A stretch of 64,000 bases of DNA from Tubulanus polymorphus (taxonomy: Eukaryota; Nemertea; Palaeonemertea; Tubulaniformes; Tubulanidae), in contig NC_134026.1 in NCBI RefSeq assembly GCF_964204645.1, positions 21,532,650 to 21,596,649 of the forward strand. The letters run 5' to 3'. The notes beneath the pieces are model-generated. The model made no database searches. It saw nothing but the letters and a program-made list of their open reading frames with translations, and had not been told where the DNA came from. Shown here in pieces: positions 33,601 through 45,600 of this stretch. Each line of letters opens with the position of its first letter. Within the stretch, counting starts at the first letter, position 1. The position numbers and the translations under genes are program-made.

Positions 33601-36600
33601 ACGCTTCAATGGATTGTCTTGGAGGATCAGAAGTTTGGTTATTATATATCTGCCCTAGATACTTCTGCCCAAAAACTGGCCTGATTAGGATGAAGAAGAT
33701 CCTAAGCTTAATGGCATGTTAGGACTGGTACCTGTGCATATTATGTAACCTCAATTAATAACTCAATTCTAGCTCACTAGTTTTATGTGTGGTGAGTTGC
33801 AAGCTCATCGAGACACTATTAATTTGGTCACTAGGGTATCAGATTGTCAAGCTTTTCACCAAGTGGTCATCTTGTCCTTGAGTTCAGTTGATCTTAGGAA
33901 TTAACTTCAGCCCGGATCCACCCTTTCAGACGCACCATTGAGTGATGTCTTGATGATCAATGAATGGTGATGTCCAATATCTGGTAATGATAGTTTTTGA
34001 TTGAAAATGTCTGGTGTTTTTTGATTCTGTAAATCCTGACAGATCAAAATTGTGGATGATTTCGGGCTGATCTCCTTTAGTTCTTGCATCATCAATGAGA
34101 ACCTCCCAAGTTCAAGGCTAGGTTATTCTTGAGAGTACTTGTTTTTATTTTCAGATGGACAGGGTCAAGCTGAGGAGGCTGAAGAGGAACGCACTTAAAA
34201 ATTGTCGAATCTTTCCGAGTTAATTGAACTGGAAAATGTTATATTTGCTTGGATATATTATAAATAATTATAATTATTGTCATATTTTGTATGATTTCTC
34301 GTCGCGCAAGGAGTTACATCTGTACATTGATGGGGATCATATTTTTACCGGGATGATTGATAGTTTAAATCAGATGATTAGCAGCAGTTCAGTTACTAGT
34401 TGGCAAATCTTATTTTGGCGTCTACGGTGCTAAGTGTAATTGATCAGTTCAAAAGGGGGCGTGGGTTCAGGCTGTATTTTTTCTTCTTCCAAGTTCAGGT
34501 ATCCACAGAAATTGCTTGTTGTATTTCGTAGTCGCATCCTTCTGTTGTGTTTGTGATTCGTATTATAAGAGGTTTTGGTCTAGACGTCATGTTTACTTTT
34601 TGAAAGGCAGCATTTTGGCTCTAACGCAAACAGCAGATGTACCTCCTGTTTACTGTGTTCCTTACAATTCAGTCCCATTCCAAAATAACAACATTCAACT
34701 TGCTGTAGCATCCCCCAAATAGTTAAGGATCTTTCCAAAGTCCATTGTCTGGAGCAATCTGCACTTAATGAAAGTTCTCAAATCTTGAAATACCAAGCTT
34801 TGCTCATCTCAATTAAGTTATTTTTCAATTTGTTTTTTTATGATATGTATAATTCTTGCGGATCTTGGTTTTAAGTTCCCTTTAAACAATTGCATATCAG
34901 TAGAGGTGCACTCGCAATCACAGAACTCGCTTAAAACACATAATTTCCTTAGTGCAGGAAATTCTTAGCACCTTGCAGATTTTTAAGATAAACTGATTTC
35001 TTTTGTCGATGAGGTCATTTCTGGAGATTTTATTTGTTTTCTAAGTTAGATATGAAACCATTTTCAGAGTACGGAAGATTCCTCCTCGCTTGGTGCGGGT
35101 CAATTATGTTAACCGAGTGAAACGTATTCGGTAAAACCTTCTTCAGATTCTCTGATTTAACTACTTGTCTTGGTGATGAATCTGGCACGGCGGAGTCTGC
35201 TATGTGCATGCACTATGTTTCTATCGTTTATTCGTTTGTGTAAGATGATACAAAATTACTTGGATATTCAGTAAGGAGGCTTCTTTCGTGGATAGACATT
35301 AGATAAAGAGAATTGTGATAAGCCACAGTCTAAGATTGCGGAGAATCTTTTGGGTTTACGGGTCTTGGTATACGCGACATGCACCTTGGGATGGTCAATT
35401 ATTTGTACGTTGATTGGTGTCATGTTGGACGGGCACGCTGATGGCCCTAAGTGTCTTGAATCTGGTTTATTATAATACCGCCTGTAACTTCCAAGTACAT
35501 GGTCACAATGAGCTTGAAAAACTGCTGCGGTACTTGGAGGGTATCAATCTGTAGCTTCCCTTGTGACTTAATACCATTGATCATTGTCTGATCTTTGATG
35601 ATCAATTTTTGCGAACGTTAATGGCTTCTCCCAAGACGTCATACAGCAGCACACTTTTCAGAAGGTCGTTGTGTAGACACTTCACAATGCAATGGTAAAT
35701 GTCTTTTACATAAATCCCAGTTGCAGATTGATCTGCATATGATGCACAATGCTTAGAATTTCTTTTTAAGTTAGTCCGATACTAGTCCTTAAATTAAGTT
35801 CTGTGAGGTTGTCGATAAGGGTTCATTTTATCATCGGTCTAATTTTTTACGTGTCATCGTTTTCTGCTCATCTGTTCAATATCTTCTGACAATCACTCAA
35901 TATGTTTCACGAAAGCCTTGTGTAATTAGAGAGGAAAAATGTATACCCAACTGCTCCACTGATAATTGTTTGGATCGATGACAAATAGTAGTTAAGTTTT
36001 CTGTATGTGTTTTCACTTTGAATAGTAATCTAGTTGTCGCATTGTATTTTCATGTACATACAAACATATCTGTGAAGAAGCTATTGATATTCTAATGTCT
36101 CTGATAGGTTACACAGTCGGGTTTAGCGAGCGAAAAAAAATAAATGTCTCCGATATATTTCCCAGTTACTGCGGTCGTTTGTCGAATCGTCGAGTTCACT
36201 GTTCCCTATTATTAGTAGTATGATTTTTGATTATTGCTCTAATCAGTATCTGTCTTTGTGTGCATGTGTGAAGCTTTTGATACAATAATAAAAAGAACAC
36301 AGGTGAAATTAAAAAAAACAAAAAATGGCTTGATGAAGTTATTCAAACACATTTTCGGTCCGTGTCCCTCGTCGTTGTTTAGAGATAGTTTTCGTTCTGA
36401 TTTTCGGGATTGTATCAGCCAGTTGTCAGGTACGTGGAGATAGATGGCTGCTACTTTCGATCTCGACTCGAAAATTAAGGTAAGAATCATTCGTAGTAGA
36501 CGTCATTTGGTAGTTGTGATGTCGGAGTAGTGTAAGGAGCAGTCGCTTGTGTAAGGATGCCTCAAATAATTAAATGCGAGCTTGTCAATTCCGCTCGGAC

Positions 36601-39600
36601 TTGTAGTCGCGACCTCAAGGAAATGCTGCGCACGCGATTTTTTTCCCCATCTTCAGACGATTAGTATATTTTGCGCTATGAATTTGTCAAGTTTTACCCT
36701 GAAAAACAAGCAAATAAAGAGTGATGGATTATATTGTCGGCTTATCATGTCTGTAGTGTTGTTTTATGGAGTTGAGGGTTTTTTCATTTTAAGATATTTG
36801 CGGTGTTTCGAATACCGGAGGCGTGTAACTGTCCGGTGTATTTTGTACATTATTATTCTGGATTGAATCCTGGCTTTTTTGTCGAGGTGATTGAAGTTGA
36901 AACCAAAAGAAAAAAATGCTAATATCAGCGTTACTGCTTCTTACACATACGTGCTTTGTGTTCGATAATTGGACATTCTCAAATACACGCGCAGTTCCCC
37001 AAATTACGTCATGAATTCATTCCAAAATAATGATGTACTGAAAAAAAAAAACGTATTGAATTTCAACAATCGCAGAAATGTTTACAGAGATCGATGACTA
37101 TTTATAGGGATGAAATTATTTTCTATTTCGGCCAGAACTGTTGGATATTTGAGATTGTTTCTGTTTTGTTGTTCTTGTTTGTTTTTTCTCGGCTATTCGG
37201 TCTACCTAATCTATTGCAGTTAGTTATCATTGTTCCATCGGTTTTCTTTTCCAAAAGTATCTGGCTGGTATGTTAATGGAAAATGTTTAATTCCAAAAAA
37301 ATTTGCGTGTCCGTATATGGTTCATTATCTAGGCGCAACTAACAAAATTCTGATCAAATTTCTTCTTAGATTAGTCACTCCCTTGCCAATTGCCGTCTGA
37401 TATTTATGTTGATACATTGAATTGTGCGTAACCCGTATATTGTGTCGTCTTGTGTTTGTAATGTTATGTATTTTTTGTAATTTTCAGATCGAAGGTGAGC
37501 TCGAACAAAGATGTAAAGATATACTGGATCTTCTCGATGATTATTTGATTCCAGCTTCGATAGATCCTGAGGCTAAAGTTTTCTATTTTAAAATGTAATT
37601 ATCATTATGAATTTGAAGATATTCGTATCTGCTGATTATCGATTTTGTTATGGTAATTAATGTCTCGTGTGACTGACAGTTCATTTCATTTTTTCGTTTA
37701 AAAGGAAGGGCGATTACTACAGATATTTAGCAGAAATCGCGGCCAAAGATAAATGCGAGGAAATAGCCAAAGAAAGTAACAATGCTTACGAGAAGGCAAC
37801 CGCGCTTGCCGAAGAACTAGCTTCGACCCACCCCATCCGACTTGGATTGGCATTAAATTATTCTGTCTTCTTCTATGAGATTTTGGCAAAGCCCGAGGAC
37901 GCGTGTAAAATGGCGAAGAAAGCCTTCGACAACGCGATCGCTGAATTAGAGTCTCTCAAGGAGGACAGCTACAAAGATTCCACACTGATCATGCAGTTGC
38001 TGCGAGATAATCTTACTTTATGGACGTCGGATATGGATGGTACGTATCTCTCTCCCAGTATCCGAGTTAGGGACTATACGTTCATTATGTACGCATAAGA
38101 ATTTCGACTTTTTTACCCCCCGCCCCTTGTATGTAGTGAAGAAAAAATGTTATCACAAAGCTAGGAAATACCTGTATTGATATTAGATTGGTAGCATTGT
38201 CTCGTGATTAGTTTTTGGCGTATTGGCTTGAGCCTTTCGTTGAATGGCTGTATATATATATAAATCATTAGTTTGTGTTCTCAGTCCCTCCCATGCACAG
38301 GCTAGTATGCACAAATGAATGGTCCTCTAATATCCAAGTTCTTGGAAGAGTGTGGATTGGAATATTTAGGGATCTGATTGTTGAATAAAATAATCTAATG
38401 AAGTGATTTTCGTCATGAAATGGTTTTCGTCAGATTTGATAATCCGTTCAGTATGTTTTAAAATATTTTCAGGCGATGAAGCGAAAGTTGAAGACGTCGA
38501 TGATGATAACTAAAACTAAGTGGTGTCATTCCTTTGACTCATCTAGTAATCCAATGTTTTTCTTGTTACGTTCACCCATTGGCGAGGATACCTACTATTA
38601 ATCCTGTGGATGGGAGAACTCCAAGAGAATTACTGGTTCAGATCTGGATATAAACAGAAAGGACTGATCACCATTTCATCATGTTACTTCGGAATAACTA
38701 TTGAGAAGACTTAACTATTTTGACTGGAATTCACTGTGTCCGCTTGTGATAATTTAACTATTAATTATTGATATCATATATTTTTTTTTGTTTTGACTTA
38801 ATGACGGAGGTAGTCATATAATGCTGATAAAGCAAGCGGGACTTGTGCCACCAAGGAAGATAATGTGGCGATATATTTATTCCCCCCAGAGAGACTTTGA
38901 TTAAAAAAAAAAATAGTGTTTACCTAAGTTAACCAGAGGAAATGGTAGTAATTATTAGAAATTTCATATTGCTTTTTAACTTAAAAATCATTAAAACATC
39001 TTTCACAAAATTAGATCAGTTTGGTTTTGTTTTGAACGTCATCGAGTTTGTAGTTTTAAAAAAGATGAAGTTGTTGTCATGGCATGCAACACTAACTAAG
39101 AGAGACTGATAATGGACTAAATGAAGGAATATTTGGAATCTGTTCACTCGTCGTCTATGCAGATTTATGTTTTAGAAGCGACAATTATATCCATGCGGCT
39201 ATAGTGAACTGGTGCTTTGGTGTCGATTACGGCGGCTAAAATTCAATTGAGTCTCGTACCTAATACGAAAATAAAAAATCATCTAGGCATGAGAGCTGTT
39301 AGTGTTGCCTGTATTCAAACATCTTAGGTTCCACATTAAAAAGCTTTGATGGTTCATAAATAACTATTCAATCAGTTTTCGTTGATTATTCAAGGTGTGC
39401 TGTTGTATTGTTTTATTTAGCGAATCTTAAAAAAAAACTGTATTGTTATGATGATAACTCTCTCAATTCTGATGTTGCTCGTTTTTGCGTTTATCTCTTC
39501 GAATGATGATGATGATTATCAAACCCCCTGTGTTATACTTGTCGCTCTTCGTCGCCAAAGAGAGCTATATTCAACTACTACTTGCGTACTCAGTTGGTTG

Positions 39601-42600
39601 AGGTTCAATTCTATCCGGCAAACAATGAATGAAATGAAGCCTTGGTTCGAAAATATGAATGTTCAATTGCAGGGAGTTCATCAGATGAAAAATTCAGATA
39701 TTTTCTGCCATATATTATATGCATATAGCGAACAAATTTTTAAGCATACACGTATTGAGTTGAATAAAATAAATGCAATCTTGGTGTCTTGATCCTTAAA
39801 CTCTTCTGAGTGCAGTGGATGTTGATTTGTTCAGTGTGCGTGTGTGTGTCCTTCCTTTATCCTTGATGACTTGCGCTTCGAAAAGAGAAAGATTTCTCCC
39901 AGTTGCTTGAAAGCTGAATTTAGTAAAGTTATTTCAAAGGAGTATTTGACGGGTTACTTAAGAGCCGATCGTCTTTAAGATTCGGTCTGAAGAACGCTTA
40001 GTCGCAATGCGAGGTGGGCGAGTTGCCTCTCTGACAGTCGTCAAAAATAGAATGTACCATTCTTCGATGATGCTAATGACTGGTCTGCGATCGGTATTAA
40101 TAATCTAGGGCTCATGTCACTGATTCTGCCATCGCCAATGCCACCTAACAGACAATGGGGTCAGTTCTTTCGTGACCTGAGTAAGGCCTAAATTCAATTT
40201 TCAAGGAACTGGTGCCTGTATAGATTATGGCTATTTCGTAATGTTTTTTAAGTGCAAGCAAAATGATAAGGGGAAGGTATGGTAGATCCATTAAATAGCT
40301 GATAGGAATAACTACTTTGTATCTGGCCTAGCAATTTCAATTATACCACTTCATGGGATAATGTCATTAAGAATTTTGAGTTTTTGAATAAAATTTGACA
40401 TTACAACGGAGGAAATCATCCTATCGAATTTTGTTTTCATGCATGTTTGATGAGCAAATTTCGTGCTGTGTTCGGCTTGCGGTGAATGCATCCTGTGCGC
40501 GAGGAATTTCGCCAGACCAGCTCGGACTATGATTTTTAAACTACAATCGGATCGTCCGTCCCATTCTAAGAGAAGCTCATGTTGATATGTTATTTCTCTA
40601 CGAGGGCTCATTTCTATTTCATCATAAATAATTATGTGCTTACACAATTATCCCCTTGATGCCACTGTCATACTTCTGCGTTCATATCTACCTGGTCCAG
40701 TAGTACGTCTTCAGGTGTGTGCATATCCTTTGTTGTGTTGGATGCCGGTAGTTATAAATTGCGATGTATGGGATCCTCTCCGTGCAGGTATTCACACTAA
40801 AAGAGTGGCTGAGCTGTTTTCACAGTTCGAATTCAGCGGTATCTGCTGGGCATCGAATGACAATTTCTGGCTTGGGGTCATTCATTTATTTCGCATTGGG
40901 GGAGGGGTCAATGTATATGAAAAAATGGCCGATTTTGTGTACAGAGGGGGAGGGGGTTGAAAAATTTGAATTTTATGCGTACGTAATAAATGAAAAATCC
41001 CCTTGTCAGGGAAATGAATATTTAAGTTCCCAGGATTAATATACATGTAACTGAATATCAAATTTTTCCTGGGACAAAAGGAAATATTTGGAACTCACAT
41101 TTTTTCCGAAGTGTCCTCAAAGGACGAATAGTCCTTGAATTCATTCATTCTCAACAAGCCCTGAATGCTGTTGAGATATACTTATTCCTATGAAATTCTT
41201 GTACGTAAATAACAATTGAGAAGTAACTACTGTCGACTGCCTTACAATTGAATCAGGAAATTTTACAAACACTCAATTTATACCCTATTCCCATACTTAA
41301 TTCAGTAGGTAATTAATTGGGGAAAATCTCAGAGTCATAAGTATGTCAAATCTTGATAGTAAGTTGTTTATAAATGATGAAAGAAAACATTCTTAACAGG
41401 GCGGTATTCCATCTATATTTTTAGATAGAGAAAGAATTGGAAGATATTTGTAATGATATACTGCTAGTTCTGGATGAACATCTAATCAAGAATGCAGAAT
41501 TTGACGAAGCCAAGGTGTTCTACCATAAAATGTAAGTAAAAATGAAAATAATGTATCTGATTCCATAATGCCAGAGACCCTTGTGGCTCTGATCCTTCAT
41601 TCATCTTGTTCCATATGCCCTTTGAAGTGACAGTCCTCGAAGTTTTCGTAAATGTTCTCCCTCCAAGTAAGAATTTGAACAGCAGGCCATTTTGAGAGTT
41701 CCCGTGGTCGAATTTTACAACTCGTCACACTCTGGAACTAGCCCCGGAACAGTCAACCACCCTTCATTTTTATCCGCTATTCCCAGCTGCTACCAAGTAA
41801 AAGCTTAGTCGTGAATTTATTAATGCTTTTAGTTTCTGATTTTCCGATAGTGGTGGATAACCAGGAGTTGACTGCATATTGTGCTAAATGACTGTGAATA
41901 ACTCAACTGATGTAGAATATGATTTTCAGGAAGGGGGATTATCATCGTTATTTGGCCGAGTTCGCCATTGCACCCGGAAGAAAAGCGGCGGCTGACAAGA
42001 GTTTAGAATCTTACACGAAAGCTCAGGAGATCGCAGGTAGTCTGCCGACCACTCATCCAATTCGTTTAGGGCTAGCTCTGAACTTCTCGGTGTTCTACTA
42101 CGAAATTCTGAGTTCGCCGGAGAAAGCATGCGGTCTCGCGAAGAAAGCGTTCGATGACGCGATCGCCGAACTGGACACGTTGAGCGAGGAAAGCTACAAG
42201 GATTCGACGCTGATCATGCAGCTCTTAAGAGACAATCTCACACTGTGGACAACTGACATGAATACTGAAGGTTCGTTCAATATCTTTTATTTTAATCATT
42301 ACTTGATTCCTTAAAAACTCATTCTAAACGGAAATTGTTTTTGAAGGTGCTTGAAACGCCTTTAATTTGAGAAAAATGTCGGAAACTCTATTAAAACTAC
42401 AATAACTTTGAGAAATAGGCGATTAGGTACTTACGAAATTGTATATTAGACTAAAAATCAAACCAAAATCAGTACATTTTGAACCAGGATCTTTTTCCTC
42501 AATTTGATTGGCAGTAGCCAAATTAGAAACTAAGTTTGATAATGTCAATTGATAATGCCTTGCAATTTTTCAGAAGGCGACAGTGCCAAGGCTGAAGACG

Positions 42601-42632
42601 CCGAAGACCAAGCCCAGCAACCTCAATCATAA
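30662..42632 (+). CDS. YWHAE: 14-3-3 epsilon-class gene 2 with three alternative C-terminal cassettes
   Basis: Common exons 30662-30731 and 31319-31515 encode residues 1-89 ([38 protein letters not shown]), including dimer helices and the Lys/Arg of the phosphopeptide pocket. Three full sets of the remaining exons follow: A (32989-34198), B (37488-38513) and C (41425-42632). Each supplies the rest of the fold, the pocket Arg-Tyr, a private acidic tail and a stop. Joined to the common half they give 247, 249 and 257 residues. All junction phases are the same (1, 0, 2, 1), so every cassette is in frame with exon 2. No second copy of exons 1-2 is seen before B or C. The likely reading is alternative terminal exons with alternative poly(A) sites; B and C could instead be separate units with their own promoters. 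Confidence 0.9.
32454..32475 (+). promoter_or_regulatory. Conserved intronic block S1 of 14-3-3 gene 2
   Basis: ATTCCTGCCTTCAG followed by ACTACCAG and GTAAG. The first 14 bases are perfectly complementary to S2b (32787-32800). Compared with gene 1 the first base pair has changed from G-C to A-T, a compensated change. Confidence 0.65.
32758..32800 (+). promoter_or_regulatory. Conserved intronic blocks S2a and S2b of 14-3-3 gene 2
   Basis: S2a (32758-32775, ACCTTAGCCAAAGCCATA) pairs with S3. S2b (32787-32800, CTGAAGGCAGGAAT) pairs with S1. Eleven bases separate them. Confidence 0.65.
32865..32884 (+). promoter_or_regulatory. Conserved intronic block S3 of 14-3-3 gene 2
   Basis: TGTGGCTTTGGCTTAAAGGT pairs with S2a, with a small bulge. 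A decoy acceptor TTTTTCAG ends at 32853, and exon 3A begins 105 bases downstream. Confidence 0.65.
32989..34198 (+). CDS. 14-3-3 gene 2, C-terminal cassette A
   Basis: Exons 32989-33095, 33187-33512 and 34155-34198. They encode [20 protein letters not shown], then [26 protein letters not shown] and [19 protein letters not shown], and the tail [14 protein letters not shown]. This is the most canonical epsilon sequence of the three ([16 protein letters not shown]). A possible poly(A) signal, AATAAA at 36138-36143, would give a long 3' UTR that ends just before the candidate alternative first exon. Confidence 0.92.
36444..36479 (+). CDS. Candidate alternative first exon upstream of cassette B
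   Basis: ATG at 36444 opens [12 protein letters not shown] and meets a strong donor (AAG/GTAAGA) after exactly 12 codons, in phase 0. That is the phase needed to join exon 3B at 37488. The product would begin [21 protein letters not shown] and lack the first 89 residues of the common form. The exon is short and could arise by chance. It is supported only by the donor, the phase and the position. Confidence 0.35.
37488..38513 (+). CDS. 14-3-3 gene 2, C-terminal cassette B
   Basis: Exons 37488-37594, 37705-38039 and 38473-38513. They encode [58 protein letters not shown] and [19 protein letters not shown], with the short tail [13 protein letters not shown]. It is the most diverged cassette ([34 protein letters not shown]), yet it keeps the pocket Arg-Tyr and all splice sites. 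AATAAA at 39763-39768 (and 39768-39773) may end its 3' UTR. Confidence 0.92.
38514..41424. other. Stretch between cassettes B and C
   Basis: It holds the cassette B 3' UTR, AT-rich DNA and the third copy of the GTCGTCC family (40876-41002). No exon 1 or exon 2 homologue for cassette C is visible. The 114-codon open frame at 39448-39792 has no recognisable similarity. Confidence 0.4.
40876..41002. mobile_element. GTCGTCC family element, copy C
   Basis: The left end, GGGGTCATTCATTTATTTCG, and the right end, GCGTACGTAATAAATGAAAA, are inverted. The interior carries TGTGTACAGAGGGGGAGGGGG, which resembles the GTACAAGGGGGGAGGGGG interior of copy A. Confidence 0.55.
41425..42632 (+). CDS. 14-3-3 gene 2, C-terminal cassette C
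   Basis: Exons 41425-41531, 41930-42270 and 42574-42632. They encode [57 protein letters not shown] and [19 protein letters not shown], with the longest tail ([19 protein letters not shown]). KGDYHRY matches vertebrate epsilon exactly. A poly(A) signal may be AATAAA at 43743-43748. Confidence 0.92.
42305..42420 (+). repeat. Dispersed repeat, copy 2
   Basis: It shares CTCATTCTAAA, TTTAATTTGAG, AAAATGTC and CTTTGAGAAATAGGC with copy 1 near 8218. It lies in the last intron of cassette C. Confidence 0.5.
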
Positions 42633-45600
42633 ACAACAGCATATCAACTTTAAAGATGAAGTATACATATATCTATCTATTCATGTCATTTCATTTGGTA
42701 GAGACGCCATCAAAGCTGTTTTTCTCTCGGACCAGTAAAACCGCTTTAGTAGGCCACGCGACATCACTCGACAACATCACTCGACAACTACAAATCAACA
42801 ACGAAAGCAGGAACAAAGAGATATTATTCTATATAACTGTGTATATTTGTATTATGCTGAAAGTATGGTATCAGCATTGTATTCGGCGTAGACTCGATAA
42901 TGTATTCACAAATTCGTTGTATAATTTCTGGTGGTGCTGTTGAAAACCACTCGTATGTCTCTCCTATTTAATGTTCTCATCATGGACATCTTAAGCGAAT
43001 TTAAAACATAGGTGACACCCGAGTATCTTTCTGCAGATTTGAACTGCTCCCCTTCAGATATTTACATTTGTTCGTGTAAAATTGTCACGCGCACCTTTTC
43101 GAAGCGGCGATATAATGACTTAAATCGGGATTTCGAGTATGTTGTCAGTTCATTTTCGAAGAGGAATGCTTTGAGGTGAGGTACTGAGGTCTGGCCAATT
43201 AAAAATCGGAAGAGTTGTGGTAAAGTTACCAGTTGAGGGGCCAGGCAGTAGTAGAATGATGCCTTTATTGACGAACGTGAATAAGTGGCGATTTGATTCG
43301 CTTAATCAATAACATAACGCAATGTTGATTTCTGTTGTCGACGGAGTGCGAGAAGGCATATATACTAAAGGGTATCTAGATACAGTAGATATTTTGCGAT
43401 ACGCCAGTCGTGTTTTCTATGTATTTGATGATGTGTCTGTTGTATGCTGTTTTGTCTTTTATATTATACAGTCAAACCCCGATAAAACGTTTTTACCACT
43501 TCGCACGGAATCCCCTGGGGTATATTGTCAGTTCATCATCTCGATGAAGAAAGTAGTAAGTCTTCAGGGTAAAAAAAAAGGGATACGCATTTTATCGGGG
43601 TTTTACCGTGTAGGACAAATTAGAGTGAAACTGTACGAATATGAATATTCAAGTGACCACGTTTTCGCGCCTCGAAAATGCTTAGAATACTATGATACTA
43701 TGCTTTATTTAGTGGACAGATTTTTAAAGTGAGTTTTTAAACAATAAATCAAGACCATCGATGGAATGAAAGTAGCGTAAAAAACCTCAAAATGATGCTT
43801 TATTTATGAGAATTATTTATTTCATTCTAAACTGTAGTATGAGCACGAGTATTCATGCGTTAAGATATATGACCGAAGTACTGTTTCATAGCGTAAAAAG
43901 TATCATGCCAGATTTGATAAGGACGATGCATTTTAAATTAAAAAAAAAACTCAAAAGTGAAATTTTTTCATAGGTACTTGTGATTTTTAAGTTTCGATTG
44001 ACACATTCGAAGATGTTTGGAATCGTGGTAATCGTCGATATAAATTCTCTTTTTGTATAAAATTCTTATCATCCGCGTTCACTTCCGCAAAAGCTGGTCT
44101 TGCAGCCTTCACGAAAACAACCGTTAAAGTACCGTAATTGAATATGGGAAAGCTTGAATATTGTCGTGGAATTTGTGAAACCTGTTAAGTAGCGCAAGTG
44201 TCGATGGAAAAATCTGTAGCATGCCATTTTAATGCTTTTATCCGATATTGAGTTATTATTCTGCTCTCAATTAGATGATATAGACTTCGTAATCACACTA
44301 TTTACTCTTTCTATCACTTATCAATTAATATTATTTACCACTTAACAGGTGGAAGTTTTTTTTTGTAACATTGTAGTATCATTCCTTTTATTCGATAAAT
44401 GTACTGTATTAATTATTATATAATAATGACTGGCCATTTATATATAAAACGATTATATTATGATCGATTGGTTCGTTCCCCATCGCTGTTTGTTTCGAAT
44501 GTTTTCACACTGTTGAATGATTGAAACGGTATATGAACTGCATGTTAGAACATTTCGAACGAAGGGTCAGTCAGTGGTTGGCCGCCGAAAGAATGGAAGA
44601 TTTAGTGCCCGGTCCGTCTTTGGTTGTCGGGCGATTGGTTTTTTGATTGTATTTCGGAATGAGTTTCTAGCGAGTTTTATAGACGCCCGAACGTAGGTAC
44701 GAATAAACGCTTTGTCGATGTTGCTATAGCTGTAATGATAATTACGTGCGCGGCATGTATTCTGTAGTTGATCTATCGATCATCCCGTTTTATCAAGGAT
44801 GGCAAAATATTTTCATTCGCGAAGCTGAATCATGGAAGAAATACTAGAAATGCCAATTTGCAAGTTTCTCTCCTCGAATAGTCGATATGTAAGTGGTAGA
44901 ATTGAAGTTATGTAGTATTGATGTTGTAATCGAGTGGTCCTTGTTTGCTACGTTAGTAGAATTGTGTCTGGTGTTTGATCATCTCTTTTAACTCGGCATT
45001 ATTATAATTATTTCAATTCAGGCTGCGAATGTTTCGATGTTCAAATACGACGTGGCTTAAATTTTGACATTCGATACTTTTAGATATAAACACGCGCTAC
45101 GTATACTACAACATTTATATTGGATGCACTTTTGTGTATTGTGGTTGATCTTAAAAAAAAAAAAAACTAAAATTAATTTAGAAAAACACAATCCGAAAAA
45201 AAAGTTTCTCTTTACTTCGTAGCTTGCTACGTATACTGTGTTGAATTAGATGTTGTATGATGTCTGTCTTCTCTAACAATATAGTGTCTTAAAATAATAT
45301 TGACGTATGCTGCATACTAAGAACATGGCAGAATTTTTATATGCCGACGTCCCAAATAAATAATAGCAGATTATGTTATTAGGTATAAAATGCATAGTAT
45401 GCCTTTAGTGTTGCGATATTACAATATGATTATTATAATAATGTGCATGTTTGTAATTTAACCCGATGTAAATTCTCAACGAATAAAACAGATGATGGGG
45501 AATATTCTGAAATTTGTTCTTTGAGTAATTCATTTTTCACAGAGGATGCTTTCTTGCCTTTCAAGATTCTATACTGCCTGAACAAGGGAGCAATAAACAA

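Noticed and set aside
39448-39792. 114-aa frame between cassettes B and C that starts with a hydrophobic stretch
   Set aside because: The hydrophobic start resembles a signal peptide, but there is no splice context or similarity, and it overlaps the likely cassette B 3' UTR with AATAAA signals.
40634-41039. Open frames of 108 and 91 codons
   Set aside because: They overlap GTCGTCC family copy C, and the reading frames are produced by its G-rich interior.
43322-43732. 136-aa plus-strand frame
   Set aside because: It runs through the pogo-like element at 43470-43610 and has no coherent domain.
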